The position numbers were made by a program, and so were the translations under genes. The notes beneath the pieces are model-generated. The model worked only from the letters and a program-made list of their open reading frames with translations. It ran no database searches and had not been told where the DNA came from. This document shows positions 1 through 8,486 of a DNA stretch of 64,000 nt, piece by piece; the first letter of the stretch is position 1, and every line of letters starts with the position of its first letter. The stretch is from Sulfitobacter noctilucae (GTDB lineage: Bacteria; Pseudomonadota; Alphaproteobacteria; Rhodobacterales; Rhodobacteraceae): positions 1,054,001 through 1,118,000 of the forward strand of contig NZ_JASC01000014.1 of assembly GCF_000622365.1 (NCBI RefSeq), read 5' to 3'.

Positions 1-1
1 C

Positions 2-184
2 TCGGGTGCCATCGACGAAGACGCATTGTTTTATTTGCGCTCGCGCGGTGTGCCGCACGCTGATGCTACGGACATGCTGACCCTGTCGTTCCTCGCTGAA
101 GCGGTGGAAGAGATCGAAGCCAACGATCTGCGCGAGGAAATACTGGACCGTCTGACAGGTTGGCTGGGGCGTCGGCGCGGCTGA
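2..184 (+). CDS. sufD: SufD, Fe-S cluster assembly scaffold subunit (C-terminal part)
   Basis: The window opens inside this gene: about 60 codons in the frame starting at base 2 run to TGA at 182-184. The visible end contains ALFYLRSRG followed by an alanine/glutamate-rich helix (LSFLAEAVEEIE), the pattern of the C-terminal helical region of SufB/SufD proteins. SufD forms the SufBC2D scaffold that builds Fe-S clusters in the cytoplasm. Assignment to SufD rather than SufB rests on position: sufS lies three genes downstream, and sufD usually precedes sufS. The stop codon shares its last base with the ATG of the next gene. Confidence 0.8.
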   Translation, partial: SGAIDEDALFYLRSRGVPHADATDMLTLSFLAEAVEEIEANDLREEILDRLTGWLGRRRG

Positions 185-675
185 TGGCGGCCACATCCGA
201 CATCATCGCGACCTACCGGAGACCGGGCGGGGTCATTTCCAGCATGTTGGCGCGTGGCCCCCGAGAGGACCGCGCGCTGATATACCTGATGATCGCCTGT
301 CTGCTGGTCTTTGTCGCCCAGACCCCGCGTCTGGCCCGTGAAGCATATGAGACGCAAACCGACCTTGGGATGCTCTTGGGCGCGGCGCTGATGGCTTGGC
401 TTTTCATCGCTCCTTTGCTCTTCTACGTTGTTGCCGGGCTCACCTACGCCATTGCACGTCTGCTTCGCAGCAAAATCTCGGCCTACGGCGCGCGACTGGC
501 ATTGTTCTGGGCGCTTCTGGCCTCGTCACCGATCATCCTGCTTTGGGGGCTGACCGCAGGTTTCGTCGGCCCCGGTATTCAGATGACTCTTGTCGGTATC
601 CTGTGGTTCGCGGCGTTCATGTGGTTCTGGATCGCGGGTTTTCGCGCGGCGGCAGCATCCGGGGCAGCGCAATGA
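184..675 (+). CDS. YIP1-family integral membrane protein
   Basis: A 163-residue protein with about four to five hydrophobic segments (near residues 31-47, 60-95, 104-125 and 132-152). The first 30 residues are polar, with an arginine/proline pair of the kind seen before the first helix of bacterial YIP1-domain proteins. I chose ATG 184 because it overlaps the sufD stop (TGATG). The family has no settled biochemical role. Its place inside the suf operon, next to a second related gene, suggests co-expression with Fe-S assembly but proves no function. Confidence 0.7.
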   Translation: MAATSDIIATYRRPGGVISSMLARGPREDRALIYLMIACLLVFVAQTPRLAREAYETQTDLGMLLGAALMAWLFIAPLLFYVVAGLTYAIARLLRSKISAYGARLALFWALLASSPIILLWGLTAGFVGPGIQMTLVGILWFAAFMWFWIAGFRAAAASGAAQ

Positions 676-1253
676 AAGATATGCTGGTGCAGCTGGCCCG
701 GACCAGCATTAAGGACCCCCGCGAAGCGGGTCGGCAAATCATGGCGATGGACCTTGATCGGGATACACTCTGGACGGCCCTTGGGCTGGTCGCGGTGGTC
801 AATACCTTTCTGGTGACACTGTTGATAGCCAGCTCCGGCTCCGAGGTGCCTCTGCCGCGGTTCATGAACAGCCCGCTGACGCTCTTTGTCCTGATTGCCG
901 GTGTGCTGGTGCTTTATATCCACGCCCTGTACTGGGCAGGTCTGACCATCGGCGGCACGGGGCGGTTGATGGATGTTCTGGCGCTGGTCGTCTGGTTCCA
1001 GATCCTGCGCGCGGCCGCGCAACTGGCGATACTGGTCCTGTCGCTTGCCCTGCCTGCTTTGGGGGCGCTTGCTTCGCTGGTCGTAGCGGTCTGGGGCTTC
1101 TGGATATTTCTGAATTTTCTAGCCACTGCATTGAACCTGACAAGCCCGTGGCACAGCCTTGCTGTCCTGGTGGTTGCTTTTGTCGGTCTGGTGCTAGGTG
1201 TGGGGGTGTTGACGTCGTTGATCGGCGGGCTGGCCCAAGGAGTAATAAGCTGA
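672..1253 (+). CDS. YIP1-family integral membrane protein
   Basis: A 193-residue membrane protein. The start ATG 672 overlaps the previous stop in an ATGA junction, so translation is probably coupled. The N-terminal 40 residues are polar (an SIKDPREAGRQIMAMDLDRD stretch), then hydrophobic segments follow near 40-57, 72-98 and 110-190. This layout is typical of Rhodobacterales YIP1 proteins that sit between sufD and sufS. It is probably a diverged duplicate of the gene before it, judged from shared topology and position rather than an alignment. Confidence 0.7.
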   Translation: MKDMLVQLARTSIKDPREAGRQIMAMDLDRDTLWTALGLVAVVNTFLVTLLIASSGSEVPLPRFMNSPLTLFVLIAGVLVLYIHALYWAGLTIGGTGRLMDVLALVVWFQILRAAAQLAILVLSLALPALGALASLVVAVWGFWIFLNFLATALNLTSPWHSLAVLVVAFVGLVLGVGVLTSLIGGLAQGVIS

Positions 1254-2473
1254 TGTTCGATATTGCCGAAGTGCGCCGCGACTTCCCCATCCTCAACCGC
1301 GAGGTAAATGGCAAGCCACTGGTCTATCTCGACAGTGGTGCCTCGGCGCAAAAACCACAGGTGGTGATTGATGCGGTGACACAGGCTTATTCGATGGAAT
1401 ATGCCAATGTGCACCGGGGCTTGCACTACCTGTCCAATCTGGCCACCGATAAATACGAAGCCGTGCGCGGCAAGATGGCGGCTTTCCTGAACGCCGCGTC
1501 CGAAGACGAGATTGTGTTTAACACCGGCACCACCGAGGGTATCAACACCGTCGCATACGGCTGGGCCATGCCGCGTTTGCAGGCAGGGGACGAGATCATC
1601 CTGTCGGTGATGGAGCATCACGCAAACATCGTGCCATGGCATTTCCTGCGCGAACGGCAGGGCGTGGTCATCAAATGGGTGGATGTGGACAGCACAGGTG
1701 CGCTGGATCCTCAGGCTGTAATTGACGCGATCACGCCAAAGACCAAGCTGATTGCGATCACCCATCTGTCAAATGTTCTGGGCACCAAGGTCGACGTCAA
1801 GACGATTTGCGCAGCTGCCCGTGAGAAGGGCGTGGCCGTGTTGGTCGACGGGTCGCAGGCGGCTGTGCACATGCCCGTCGATGTTCAGGATTTGGGTTGC
1901 GACTTCTATGCCGTCACAGGCCACAAGCTTTACGGCCCCTCCGGTTCTGGTGCCATCTACATCAAGGCGGACCGCATGAAAGAAATGCGTCCCTTCATGG
2001 GTGGCGGCGACATGATCCGCGAGGTCACCAAGGATGCGGTGATCTATAACGACACCCCCATGATGCTTGAGGCGGGCACCCCCGGCATCGTGCAGACCAT
2101 CGGCCTTGGCGTGGCATTGGATTATATGACCGGACTGGGCATGGAGAATATCGCCGCCCATGAGGATAGCCTGCGCGACTATGCCGTCACCAAGTTAAGC
2201 GGTTTGAACTGGCTGCAAGTGCAAGGCACAACACCGGACAAGGCCGCGATCTTCAGCTTTGTGATGGATGGTGCCGCCCATGCCCATGATATCTCCACTA
2301 TCCTTGATAAAAAGGGGGTGGCCGTGCGGGCAGGGCAGCATTGCACCGGCCCGTTGATGGAGCACTTGGGCCTGCCAGCCACCTGCCGCGCATCAATGGC
2401 GGTATACAATACCACCGCCGATGTGGACGTGCTGATCGACGCGCTGGAATTGGCACATGATCTCTTTGCCTGA
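1253..2473 (+). CDS. sufS: SufS-type cysteine desulfurase
   Basis: A 406-residue PLP enzyme that converts cysteine to alanine and delivers persulfide sulfur to the Suf scaffold. Visible features: an N-terminal LDSGASAQKP motif, the PLP-binding lysine in TGHKLYGP at about K225, and the catalytic loop cysteine in RAGQHCTGPL at about C364, the loop type of class II (SufS/CsdA) desulfurases. Full family length. Start ATG 1253 shares one base with the preceding stop (TGATG). It ends the suf operon seen here; the tRNA gene follows 44 bases later. Confidence 0.95.
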   Translation: MFDIAEVRRDFPILNREVNGKPLVYLDSGASAQKPQVVIDAVTQAYSMEYANVHRGLHYLSNLATDKYEAVRGKMAAFLNAASEDEIVFNTGTTEGINTVAYGWAMPRLQAGDEIILSVMEHHANIVPWHFLRERQGVVIKWVDVDSTGALDPQAVIDAITPKTKLIAITHLSNVLGTKVDVKTICAAAREKGVAVLVDGSQAAVHMPVDVQDLGCDFYAVTGHKLYGPSGSGAIYIKADRMKEMRPFMGGGDMIREVTKDAVIYNDTPMMLEAGTPGIVQTIGLGVALDYMTGLGMENIAAHEDSLRDYAVTKLSGLNWLQVQGTTPDKAAIFSFVMDGAAHAHDISTILDKKGVAVRAGQHCTGPLMEHLGLPATCRASMAVYNTTADVDVLIDALELAHDLFA

Positions 2474-2517
2474 TTTAGATTGCAGGCGCGGGTTGCTCTG
2501 GCTATACCGCACCTCGT

Positions 2518-2594
<77 letters not shown>

Positions 2595-2967
2595 CTTCTT
2601 CCCTCAAGCATTTGCTTTAAAACGCATATTCTACTTCCACTATGCGTTGTGTTTGAATAGAGATTGAGCCTCTAAAAAGGTATCTGGTATTTCGGGTCTA
2701 TATACTTAACGAGCCGTACACCGTTGGGTTTGTCAGGGGCTGGCCGGTGCGCTTTGATTCTGCATCGCAGCTCGTGCAGGGCACATACGACGATGGCTGT
2801 TGTGATCGTGGGTGGCAATGTAATCCATGCAGTACTTTTCATCGGCATGATGGAGTTTTAGATCAAGTCTGCTCTGTGCGCCGCTTTGGCGTTTATAACC
2901 ACTTGCACGATGATCCTGGACCCTGGCCGATCATGCGGCGGCAATGGCTTAGGTCAGGGTAGGGGGA
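2595..2967. other. 373-base stretch without a recognised gene
   Basis: The region lies between tRNA-Arg and the soxT-like gene. The first 150 bases are AT-rich for this genome and hold no clear element. Short frames on both strands (for example one at 2747-2962) have no recognisable protein pattern. I see no direct repeat of the tRNA 3' end that would mark an attachment site, and no good terminator. Confidence 0.5.
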
Positions 2968-4026
2968 TCAGATCCGCTCGAAGGACAGTCCGGTGATCAA
3001 TTGGCGCAAACCAACGGCTGCACCGATAAAGATGGCCGCAAAGACCAGTGGTGCGTTGAGCGTGAGCAACGAGAAAGCCGAGATGCCTTGCCCGATGGTG
3101 CATCCCAACGCCAAAATCGCACCGGCCCCCATAAAGGCTGCCCCCAAGACCTGACGCTTTAACTCGCGTGGGTCTTCGCAGGCTTCCCAGCGAAAATGCC
3201 CTTTGACCAGACTGCCCGCAAAGGCACCTGACAACACGCCAAAGACTGATCCTACCCCAAAGCTCAGCCCGCCACCGCTTGACGTCATCAGGAACAACAA
3301 TGTCTCGCCCAAGGGGGAGGTGAAAGTATGACTTTGCACTGCGCTGTCGCTGAAGCCATGGGTGGCCACCCATTGCGTTCCGGCCCAACCGCTGACCACG
3401 GCCAGACCCACCATCGTACCAGTGAACACCATTGCTGGGCGCTGCCTGAATTGTGCAGACGTAAGGCTGACCGCGATGATGGCGAGGCTAATCACCGTGC
3501 CGATCAGCAGGGGTGCCAGCCCGGATGCAGCACTGATTAACTCAGGGTAACTGCGTGGTTGGATCTGTATTTCGGTTGCAGAAACGGCCCAGACGCGCGC
3601 AGCGGCAAAAGGCCCGGACAGCACGATATAGGCGCTGATGCCCATGACCACCACGACCACAAAGGACCGCAGATCACCACCGCCGAACCGCGCCAAGGCG
3701 CCAAAACCGCAATTGCCTGCCAAAGCCATGCCATAGCCGAAAAGCAAGCCACCAAAGATTGCCATCACCGGCGTCCAAGGGGCCAGATGATAGACGGATT
3801 GCGCGGGATCAAGCAGACCTAAAGCCATCAGACCATGCGCGCAGAGCCCGGCAAAGCCGATTGCCAGTCCCCACATCCGCAGACGCAAGCTGCTGCCCTG
3901 ATACAGAAAATCCTCGATAGAGCCGAGCGTACAAAACCGGCCAAGCCGCGCGGCCAGACCCAAAACAACGCCGCCGCCCAAGCCCATCAACGCCAGAACC
4001 GCGGCATCCGAAAGTCCTGAAAACAT
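2968..4026 (-). CDS. soxT: SoxT-like YeeE/YedE sulfur-compound transporter
   Basis: A 352-residue polytopic membrane protein of the YeeE/YedE (DUF395) family, which carries thiosulfate or other sulfur species across the inner membrane. Three conserved cysteine sites are visible: GRFCTLGS near the N-terminus, AGNCGFGALAR in the middle and ALGCTIGQG near the C-terminus. I chose ATG at 4026, preceded by a strong GGGAGGG ribosome site four bases upstream; a longer frame begins at 4101 but would overlap soxR. It is the distal gene of the leftward soxS-soxR-soxT set. Relatives in sox loci are called SoxT; the exact substrate is not shown by sequence. Confidence 0.85.
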   Translation of the reverse strand: MFSGLSDAAVLALMGLGGGVVLGLAARLGRFCTLGSIEDFLYQGSSLRLRMWGLAIGFAGLCAHGLMALGLLDPAQSVYHLAPWTPVMAIFGGLLFGYGMALAGNCGFGALARFGGGDLRSFVVVVVMGISAYIVLSGPFAAARVWAVSATEIQIQPRSYPELISAASGLAPLLIGTVISLAIIAVSLTSAQFRQRPAMVFTGTMVGLAVVSGWAGTQWVATHGFSDSAVQSHTFTSPLGETLLFLMTSSGGGLSFGVGSVFGVLSGAFAGSLVKGHFRWEACEDPRELKRQVLGAAFMGAGAILALGCTIGQGISAFSLLTLNAPLVFAAIFIGAAVGLRQLITGLSFERI

Positions 4027-4063
4027 ATGTCCCTCCCGCATGTCTACGGGCGTGGCATGCGCG

Positions 4064-4429
4064 CTATCTGTTGTGGCAGAACAGATCGTAGACCAGTTCA
4101 AGTATCTTTGTCGCCCGCTGGTCTGTCAAACTGTAATAGATCGCCTTGCCTTCGCGGCGCGGGGTGACAAGGCCCTCGACCCGCAAACGCGACAATTGCT
4201 GGGAAACTGCGGCCTGGCGTGCAGACAAAAGCTCTTCCAGCTCGGTGACCGTCTTTTCGCCCGTGCAAAGATGGCACAAGATCATCAAGCGCCCCTCGTG
4301 GCTGATCGCTTTGAGGAAGTTTGATGCGTCGCAGGCGTTGTCCATCATGCGTGCCATATCGGCCTCGGACATATCCGGTGTGATGACGGGCAATGACATT
4401 TCGGCGTTCAGATCCAACGTAGTTTCCAC
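4064..4429 (-). CDS. soxR: SoxR, ArsR-family sulfur-responsive repressor
   Basis: A protein of up to 121 residues with an ArsR-type winged helix: SHEGRLMILCHL, then ELLSARQAAVSQQLSRLR as the recognition helix region, and GKAIYYSLTD as the wing. Cysteines at about C52, C55 and C118 fit the dithiol switch of persulfide sensors such as SqrR and BigR; known SoxR proteins repress sox genes until sulfane sulfur oxidises the pair. The longest frame begins at GTG 4429 with no spaced ribosome site; ATG 4399 or 4372 are alternatives, so the start is unsure. Perfect ATTC-N8-GAAT sites upstream of soxX and of the MBL operon are its likely operators. Confidence 0.9.
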   Translation of the reverse strand: METTLDLNAEMSLPVITPDMSEADMARMMDNACDASNFLKAISHEGRLMILCHLCTGEKTVTELEELLSARQAAVSQQLSRLRVEGLVTPRREGKAIYYSLTDQRATKILELVYDLFCHNR

Positions 4430-4500
4430 CCTTTTAAACGCTCACACCCTGCAACGCAAAGAGCCAAATGCCCCGCAACGAATTGAAGACGCCTGATCAT

Positions 4501-4860
4501 TCAAAATTTGGGCTCTTTCGCGATTGCGTTCTCATCCAAAAGCCGCGCCAGCAGAAACCAGAAGAATTCATCACCGGCATAGCCTTCAATGCGACCCAGC
4601 TCGCGACCGTCTTCGACCAGCACGAAAGTCGGGGTAAAGACCGGCGGAGAGGTAAACTCCAGATCATCCGGCAGATCACGCAGATCAACCCGGCGCAGCG
4701 GGGCACTCTGGCCTTCCTCAGTCTTGGGGTAAATATGCGAGATTTCAGCGTTCCACTGTGCGCACCAATGGCAGCCGTTCTGTTCCACCATAACCAATTC
4801 AGCCGCCCAAAGGGGCAGGGCGCCGATGCAGAGTAAGAAAAGGGCAAGAAGATGCTTCAT
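4501..4860 (-). CDS. soxS: SoxS, periplasmic thioredoxin-like protein
   Basis: A 119-residue protein with a signal peptide (MKHLLALFLLCIGALPLWA) and a CHWC redox motif at C30-C33, followed by a cis-proline region TPTFVLVEDG. SoxS keeps SoxY reactive by reducing its carrier cysteine when blocked. Start ATG 4860 gives a clean signal peptide; the frame extends upstream to 4920 but without one. It is divergent from soxV, and soxR lies downstream on the same strand. Confidence 0.9.
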   Translation of the reverse strand: MKHLLALFLLCIGALPLWAAELVMVEQNGCHWCAQWNAEISHIYPKTEEGQSAPLRRVDLRDLPDDLEFTSPPVFTPTFVLVEDGRELGRIEGYAGDEFFWFLLARLLDENAIAKEPKF

Positions 4861-4881
4861 AGCGGTTCCGATTGACGGGGA

Positions 4882-4916
4882 GCGCAAATATCTAATATCG
4901 TGAATATGTATTGCGC
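4882..4916. promoter_or_regulatory. Imperfect dyad in the soxS-soxV divergent region
   Basis: Arms GCGCAA (4882-4887) and TTGCGC (4911-4916) are perfect inverted repeats around an AT-rich centre holding GAATATG (4902-4908). The centre carries one GAAT half-site, but its partner (ATCT at 4890-4893) departs from ATTC at two positions. The soxS-soxV gap is a known SoxR target in other bacteria, so a weak operator is plausible; the sequence alone is not decisive. Confidence 0.35.
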
Positions 4917-4937
4917 GCAAGGATCGAGGCCCCCTTA

Positions 4938-5675
4938 ATGTTTGATGTAACGCTATTCGGCGCGTTTGTAGGCGGGCTGATTGTATTCTTTTCGCCCTGC
5001 GTATTACCCATCGTTCCTTTCTACCTAAGCTATATGGCCGGTGCCTCCATGTCCGAGATAACCGCAGAGGGCGGGCTTGCCCCCGGCGTGCGCAGGCGGG
5101 CCTTTCTGGCGTCGATCATGTTCTCACTGGGCATTGTCACCGTCTTTGTGCTTTTGGGGGCGGCGGCTTACGGGTTGAGCCAGAGCTTTCGCAGCTATCA
5201 GACGGAATTTCGCTTTGTCTCCGCCACAATCGTCCTGATCATGGGGCTGCATTTTCTGGGCGTCTTTCGCATCGGTTTCCTGAACCGTGCCTTTCAGGTC
5301 GATGCGGGGGATACACAAAATATGTCGGTGCTGGGTGCCTATGTGGTGGGCTTTGCCTTTGCCGCCGGGTGGACGCCTTGCGTCGGGGGCGTGCTGACCG
5401 CCGTGGTTTTCACCGCCAGCACCGAATCCACCGCATTTGAGGGGCTGATCCTGCTGTTGGTCTTTGGCGCCGCCATGACCTTACCTTTTGTCATGGCGTC
5501 GCTCTTTATCGGGCCGTTCCTGAAATTCGCGTCCAAATTCCGGCGGCATCTGCCTAAGGTGGAAAAAGCGATGGGGGTGCTGATGATTGTCTTTGCACTC
5601 CTGATTGCCACCGATACTATCAACTATATCGCGCAGTGGATGCTCACCACATTCCCCGCTTTCCAGAACATCTAA
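4938..5675 (+). CDS. soxV: SoxV, CcdA-type thiol-disulfide membrane transporter
   Basis: A 245-residue polytopic protein of the CcdA/DsbD transmembrane family with about six helices. The two membrane cysteines of the family are visible: FFSPCVLPIVPFY near residue 24 and AGWTPCVGGVLTA near residue 150. It moves electrons from cytoplasmic thioredoxin to periplasmic SoxW. I chose ATG 4938 because the MFDVTLFGAFVGG N-terminus matches the family; the frame begins earlier at 4911. First gene of the rightward sox operon, 12 bases before soxW. Confidence 0.92.
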   Translation: MFDVTLFGAFVGGLIVFFSPCVLPIVPFYLSYMAGASMSEITAEGGLAPGVRRRAFLASIMFSLGIVTVFVLLGAAAYGLSQSFRSYQTEFRFVSATIVLIMGLHFLGVFRIGFLNRAFQVDAGDTQNMSVLGAYVVGFAFAAGWTPCVGGVLTAVVFTASTESTAFEGLILLLVFGAAMTLPFVMASLFIGPFLKFASKFRRHLPKVEKAMGVLMIVFALLIATDTINYIAQWMLTTFPAFQNI

Positions 5676-5687
5676 GGAGACCGACCT

Positions 5688-6260
5688 ATGAAACGTCTAG
5701 CCCTTATGCTGTGCCTTCTCGTGGCACCCGTGTTTGCCGCCACTGTGGGGGACGATGGTCTGCACAAAACCGATTGGATGCGCGACACTTTCAAGGACCT
5801 GAACGAGGATCTGGCCGAGGCCAATGCCGAAGACAAACGCCTTGCAATCATGATCGAACAGCGCGGATGTATCTATTGCACCAAGATGCACGAAGAGGTC
5901 TTTCCGCGCGAGGAAATTGCGAGCTACATCCGCGATAACTTCTTTGTGGTGCAGATCAACCTGCATGGCGACACCGAGATCACGGATTTCGACGGTGAGG
6001 TACTGACCGAGAAACAGGCGGCGCGCAAATGGGGGCTGCTCTTTACCCCGTCGATCCTGTTCATGCCACAAGAGGTCGAAGAAGAGGCCACAGCCCAGTC
6101 TGCGGCCGTCGCCATGATGCCCGGTGCCTTTGGTCCCGGCACCACTTTGGACATGTTCACTTGGGTCAACGAAGAACGCTATGCCCTTGACGGGAATGAA
6201 GATTTCCAGCGATATCATGCACGTCGCATCCAGGAGCGCGACAACGGGTCCACCGACTAG
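5688..6260 (+). CDS. soxW: SoxW, periplasmic thioredoxin
   Basis: A 190-residue secreted protein: signal peptide to about residue 18 (cut near VFA-ATV), thioredoxin fold, redox motif CIYC at C61-C64 and the cis-proline stretch LLFTPSILF. SoxW takes electrons from SoxV and passes them to thiol targets in the periplasm. A strong AAGGAGA ribosome site precedes ATG 5688. The 96-base gap to soxX holds a SoxR-type operator. Confidence 0.9.
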   Translation: MKRLALMLCLLVAPVFAATVGDDGLHKTDWMRDTFKDLNEDLAEANAEDKRLAIMIEQRGCIYCTKMHEEVFPREEIASYIRDNFFVVQINLHGDTEITDFDGEVLTEKQAARKWGLLFTPSILFMPQEVEEEATAQSAAVAMMPGAFGPGTTLDMFTWVNEERYALDGNEDFQRYHARRIQERDNGSTD

Positions 6261-6268
6261 TTCAAAAT

Positions 6269-6290
6269 CAAATTCAAAAATCCGAATTTG
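6269..6290. promoter_or_regulatory. SoxR-type operator upstream of soxX
   Basis: A perfect palindrome, CAAATTC (6269-6275) and GAATTTG (6284-6290) separated by eight bases, containing ATTC-N8-GAAT. That pattern is the recognition motif described for the persulfide-sensing SqrR/BigR/SoxR group. It lies 67-88 bases before soxX, in the soxW-soxX gap that is a known SoxR target in other sulfur oxidisers. A nearly identical site lies at 19364-19384. Confidence 0.7.
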
Positions 6291-6356
6291 TTCTTGCTTG
6301 CAGACAGACATGTGTCCTAACGTATACCGAACGACGACTGTGTTTTGGGAGGACGC

Positions 6357-6830
6357 ATGAAACGCATTACACTTACTCTGATGGCTCTGGCGGCATCCGG
6401 CTTTGCTGCAACTGCCGAAGAGATTGCACCGACAAACGTTTCTTTTGATGACGGCAGTGTTTCGACATCGCTAACGGGCGTGCCGGGCGATCCTGCCGCG
6501 GGCCGCGCGATCGTCGGTGACAAAGGGCAAGGCAATTGCGTCGCCTGCCATCAGGCAACTGATCTTGCCGAAGTGCCGTTTCAAGGCGAGATTGGCCCGA
6601 TGCTGGACGGGGCGGGCGACCGCTGGTCCGAGGCCGAACTGCGTGGCATCATCGTCAATGCAAAAGTTATGTTCGAGGACAGCATGATGCCGTCCTTCTA
6701 CAAGACCGAAGGCTTCATCCGCCCCGGCAAGGCCTATACCGGCAAAGCCGCGGATGACACATTCGGCCCGCTTCTCAGCGCACAACAAGTTGAAGACGTG
6801 GTGGCTTATCTGACCACCCTCAAAGAATAA
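6357..6830 (+). CDS. soxX: SoxX, monoheme cytochrome c of SoxAX
   Basis: A 157-residue secreted cytochrome: signal peptide to about residue 20, heme motif CVACH at C61-H65 and a candidate methionine ligand in DSMMPSFY. With SoxA it forms the complex that attaches thiosulfate to the SoxY carrier cysteine in the periplasm. ATG 6357 follows GGGAGGA. The SoxR-type site upstream makes soxX the first gene of a likely separate transcript. Confidence 0.95.
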   Translation: MKRITLTLMALAASGFAATAEEIAPTNVSFDDGSVSTSLTGVPGDPAAGRAIVGDKGQGNCVACHQATDLAEVPFQGEIGPMLDGAGDRWSEAELRGIIVNAKVMFEDSMMPSFYKTEGFIRPGKAYTGKAADDTFGPLLSAQQVEDVVAYLTTLKE

Positions 6831-6845
6831 ACCGGAGGTTCACAC

Positions 6846-7262
6846 ATGGAACTCACACGACGTAATGCAATTTTGATGGGGGCAGGTGCCCTCTTGGTCG
6901 CAGGCCTGCCAATCCGCGCGTCGGCTGCAGCTGACGAAGCCATTGCAGCCTTCACTGGCGGTGCCGAAGTAGGCACTGGCGACATTACATTAACCGCACC
7001 AGAGATTGCCGAAAACGGCAACACGGTGCCAATCGAAGTTTCCTCGGAAACAGCGACGGAAATTCTTGTGCTAGCGACAGGCAACCCGACACCGGGTGTC
7101 GCCAATTTCAAATTCGGCAAACTGGCCGCGTCCCGCGCTGCATCCACCCGCATCCGGCTCGCCGGTACGCAGGATGTTGTCGCCATCGCCAAGCTGGAGG
7201 ACGGTTCTTTTGTGCAAGCCTCTTCGGCGGTCAAAGTAACAATCGGCGGCTGCGGCGGCTAA
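6846..7262 (+). CDS. soxY: SoxY, sulfur-substrate carrier
   Basis: A 138-residue protein ending in the mobile GGCGG pentapeptide whose cysteine carries the sulfur intermediate during the Sox cycle. The N-terminus TRRNAILMGAGALLVAG is a Tat-type signal, in line with SoxYZ crossing the membrane folded, with SoxZ carried along by SoxY. The C-terminal motif is intact. It lies 15 bases after soxX and 15 bases before soxZ, each with a ribosome site. Confidence 0.96.
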   Translation: MELTRRNAILMGAGALLVAGLPIRASAAADEAIAAFTGGAEVGTGDITLTAPEIAENGNTVPIEVSSETATEILVLATGNPTPGVANFKFGKLAASRAASTRIRLAGTQDVVAIAKLEDGSFVQASSAVKVTIGGCGG

Positions 7263-7277
7263 AAGGGAGATAAGAAC

Positions 7278-7607
7278 ATGGCAAAAGGTGTAAAACCCCG
7301 CGTTAAAGTGCCCAAGTCGGCCGAGGCTGGCGAAGCGATCACGATCAAGACCCTGATCAGCCACAAGATGGAATCGGGTCAGCGCAAGGACGATGATGGC
7401 AACGCCATCCCGCGCTCGATCATCAACCGCTTTACCTGCGATTTCAACGGCGAGAACGTGATCGACGTCACGATGGAGCCCGCGATTTCCACGAACCCTT
7501 ATTTCGAATTCGAGGCTTTGGTGCCGGAAGCCGGTGAATTTAAATTCACTTGGTACGATGATGACGGGTCGGTCTATGAGGAAACCAAGTCGATCGCCAT
7601 TGGCTGA
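7278..7607 (+). CDS. soxZ: SoxZ, partner of the SoxY carrier
   Basis: A 109-residue protein with an immunoglobulin-like beta fold, full length for the family, starting MAKGVKPRVKVPKSAEAGE, typical for SoxZ. It has no signal peptide of its own, as expected for a protein exported in complex with SoxY. SoxYZ is the heterodimer on which thiosulfate sulfur is processed. The next start, soxA, is 25 bases downstream. Confidence 0.96.
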   Translation: MAKGVKPRVKVPKSAEAGEAITIKTLISHKMESGQRKDDDGNAIPRSIINRFTCDFNGENVIDVTMEPAISTNPYFEFEALVPEAGEFKFTWYDDDGSVYEETKSIAIG

Positions 7608-7632
7608 TTGGCCTGTCTTGGGAGGGACATAT

Positions 7633-8478
7633 ATGAAGAAGATTACAAGCGCCTTACTGACAAGCGCCGTCATCGCATCGCCCCTTTGGGCCGACCCGGT
7701 CGATGACACGCTGGTTCTGAACGAAGAAACCACGCTGGTCACCCGCACGGCAGCACCCGCGCATGTCTCGGACGTGCTGGACGAGGTCATGTCAGGCTGG
7801 CTGTTCCGCGGCACCGAAACCCGCGCCATGCAGGCCGACGATTTCGACAATCCCGGCATGATTTTTGTGGAGCAAGCCCAGGAGGCTTGGGAAACCGCAG
7901 AAGGCACCGAAGGCAAATCCTGTTCTTCCTGTCACAACGACATGGACAGCATGGCAGGCGTCAAAGCGACATATCCCAAGTGGAATGAAGCCGCAGGCGA
8001 GGTTCGGACACTGCAAATGCAGATGAACGACTGCCGCGAGAACCGCATGGGTGCCGAAGCCTGGGGCTATGACAAAGCGCCGGCGATCAACATGGAAGCG
8101 GCGCTGGCCTCAGTATCGCGCGGCATGCCTGTGAATGTCGCCATCGACGGCCCTGCGCAGTCCACATGGGAGAAGGGCAAGGAGCTGTATTACACACGCA
8201 CCGGCCAGCTTGAGCTGTCCTGCGCCAACTGCCACGAAGACAGCTATGGCATGATGATCCGTGCGGATCACCTGAGCCAGGGCCAGATCAACGGCTTCCC
8301 GGTCTACCGCCTCAAGAACACCAAGCTCAACGGATCGCATTCGCGTTTCAAAGGCTGTGTGCGCGACACCCGCGCCGAGACGTATAGCCCCGGCTCGCCG
8401 GAGTTCGTTGCTCTTGAGCTTTATGTCGCATCACGCGGCAACGGATTGAGCGTCGAAGGCCCTTCTGTCCGTAACTGA
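7633..8478 (+). CDS. soxA: SoxA, diheme cytochrome c of SoxAX
   Basis: A 281-residue secreted cytochrome. Signal peptide to about residue 20, heme motifs CSSCH at C97-H101 and CANCH at C197-H201, and the catalytic heme-ligand cysteine in FKGCVRD at about C242, which is persulfidated in characterised SoxA. Both heme motifs are present, so this is the diheme SoxA type. I chose ATG 7633, after GGGAGGG and at the start of the signal peptide. A terminator-like hairpin follows the stop. Confidence 0.95.
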   Translation: MKKITSALLTSAVIASPLWADPVDDTLVLNEETTLVTRTAAPAHVSDVLDEVMSGWLFRGTETRAMQADDFDNPGMIFVEQAQEAWETAEGTEGKSCSSCHNDMDSMAGVKATYPKWNEAAGEVRTLQMQMNDCRENRMGAEAWGYDKAPAINMEAALASVSRGMPVNVAIDGPAQSTWEKGKELYYTRTGQLELSCANCHEDSYGMMIRADHLSQGQINGFPVYRLKNTKLNGSHSRFKGCVRDTRAETYSPGSPEFVALELYVASRGNGLSVEGPSVRN

Positions 8479-8486
8479 TCCGAATG

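Noticed and set aside
2793-2861. A possible 22-residue hydrophobic peptide after tRNA-Arg
   Set aside because: No ribosome site, no neighbour that would give it a role, and a peptide this short is expected by chance.
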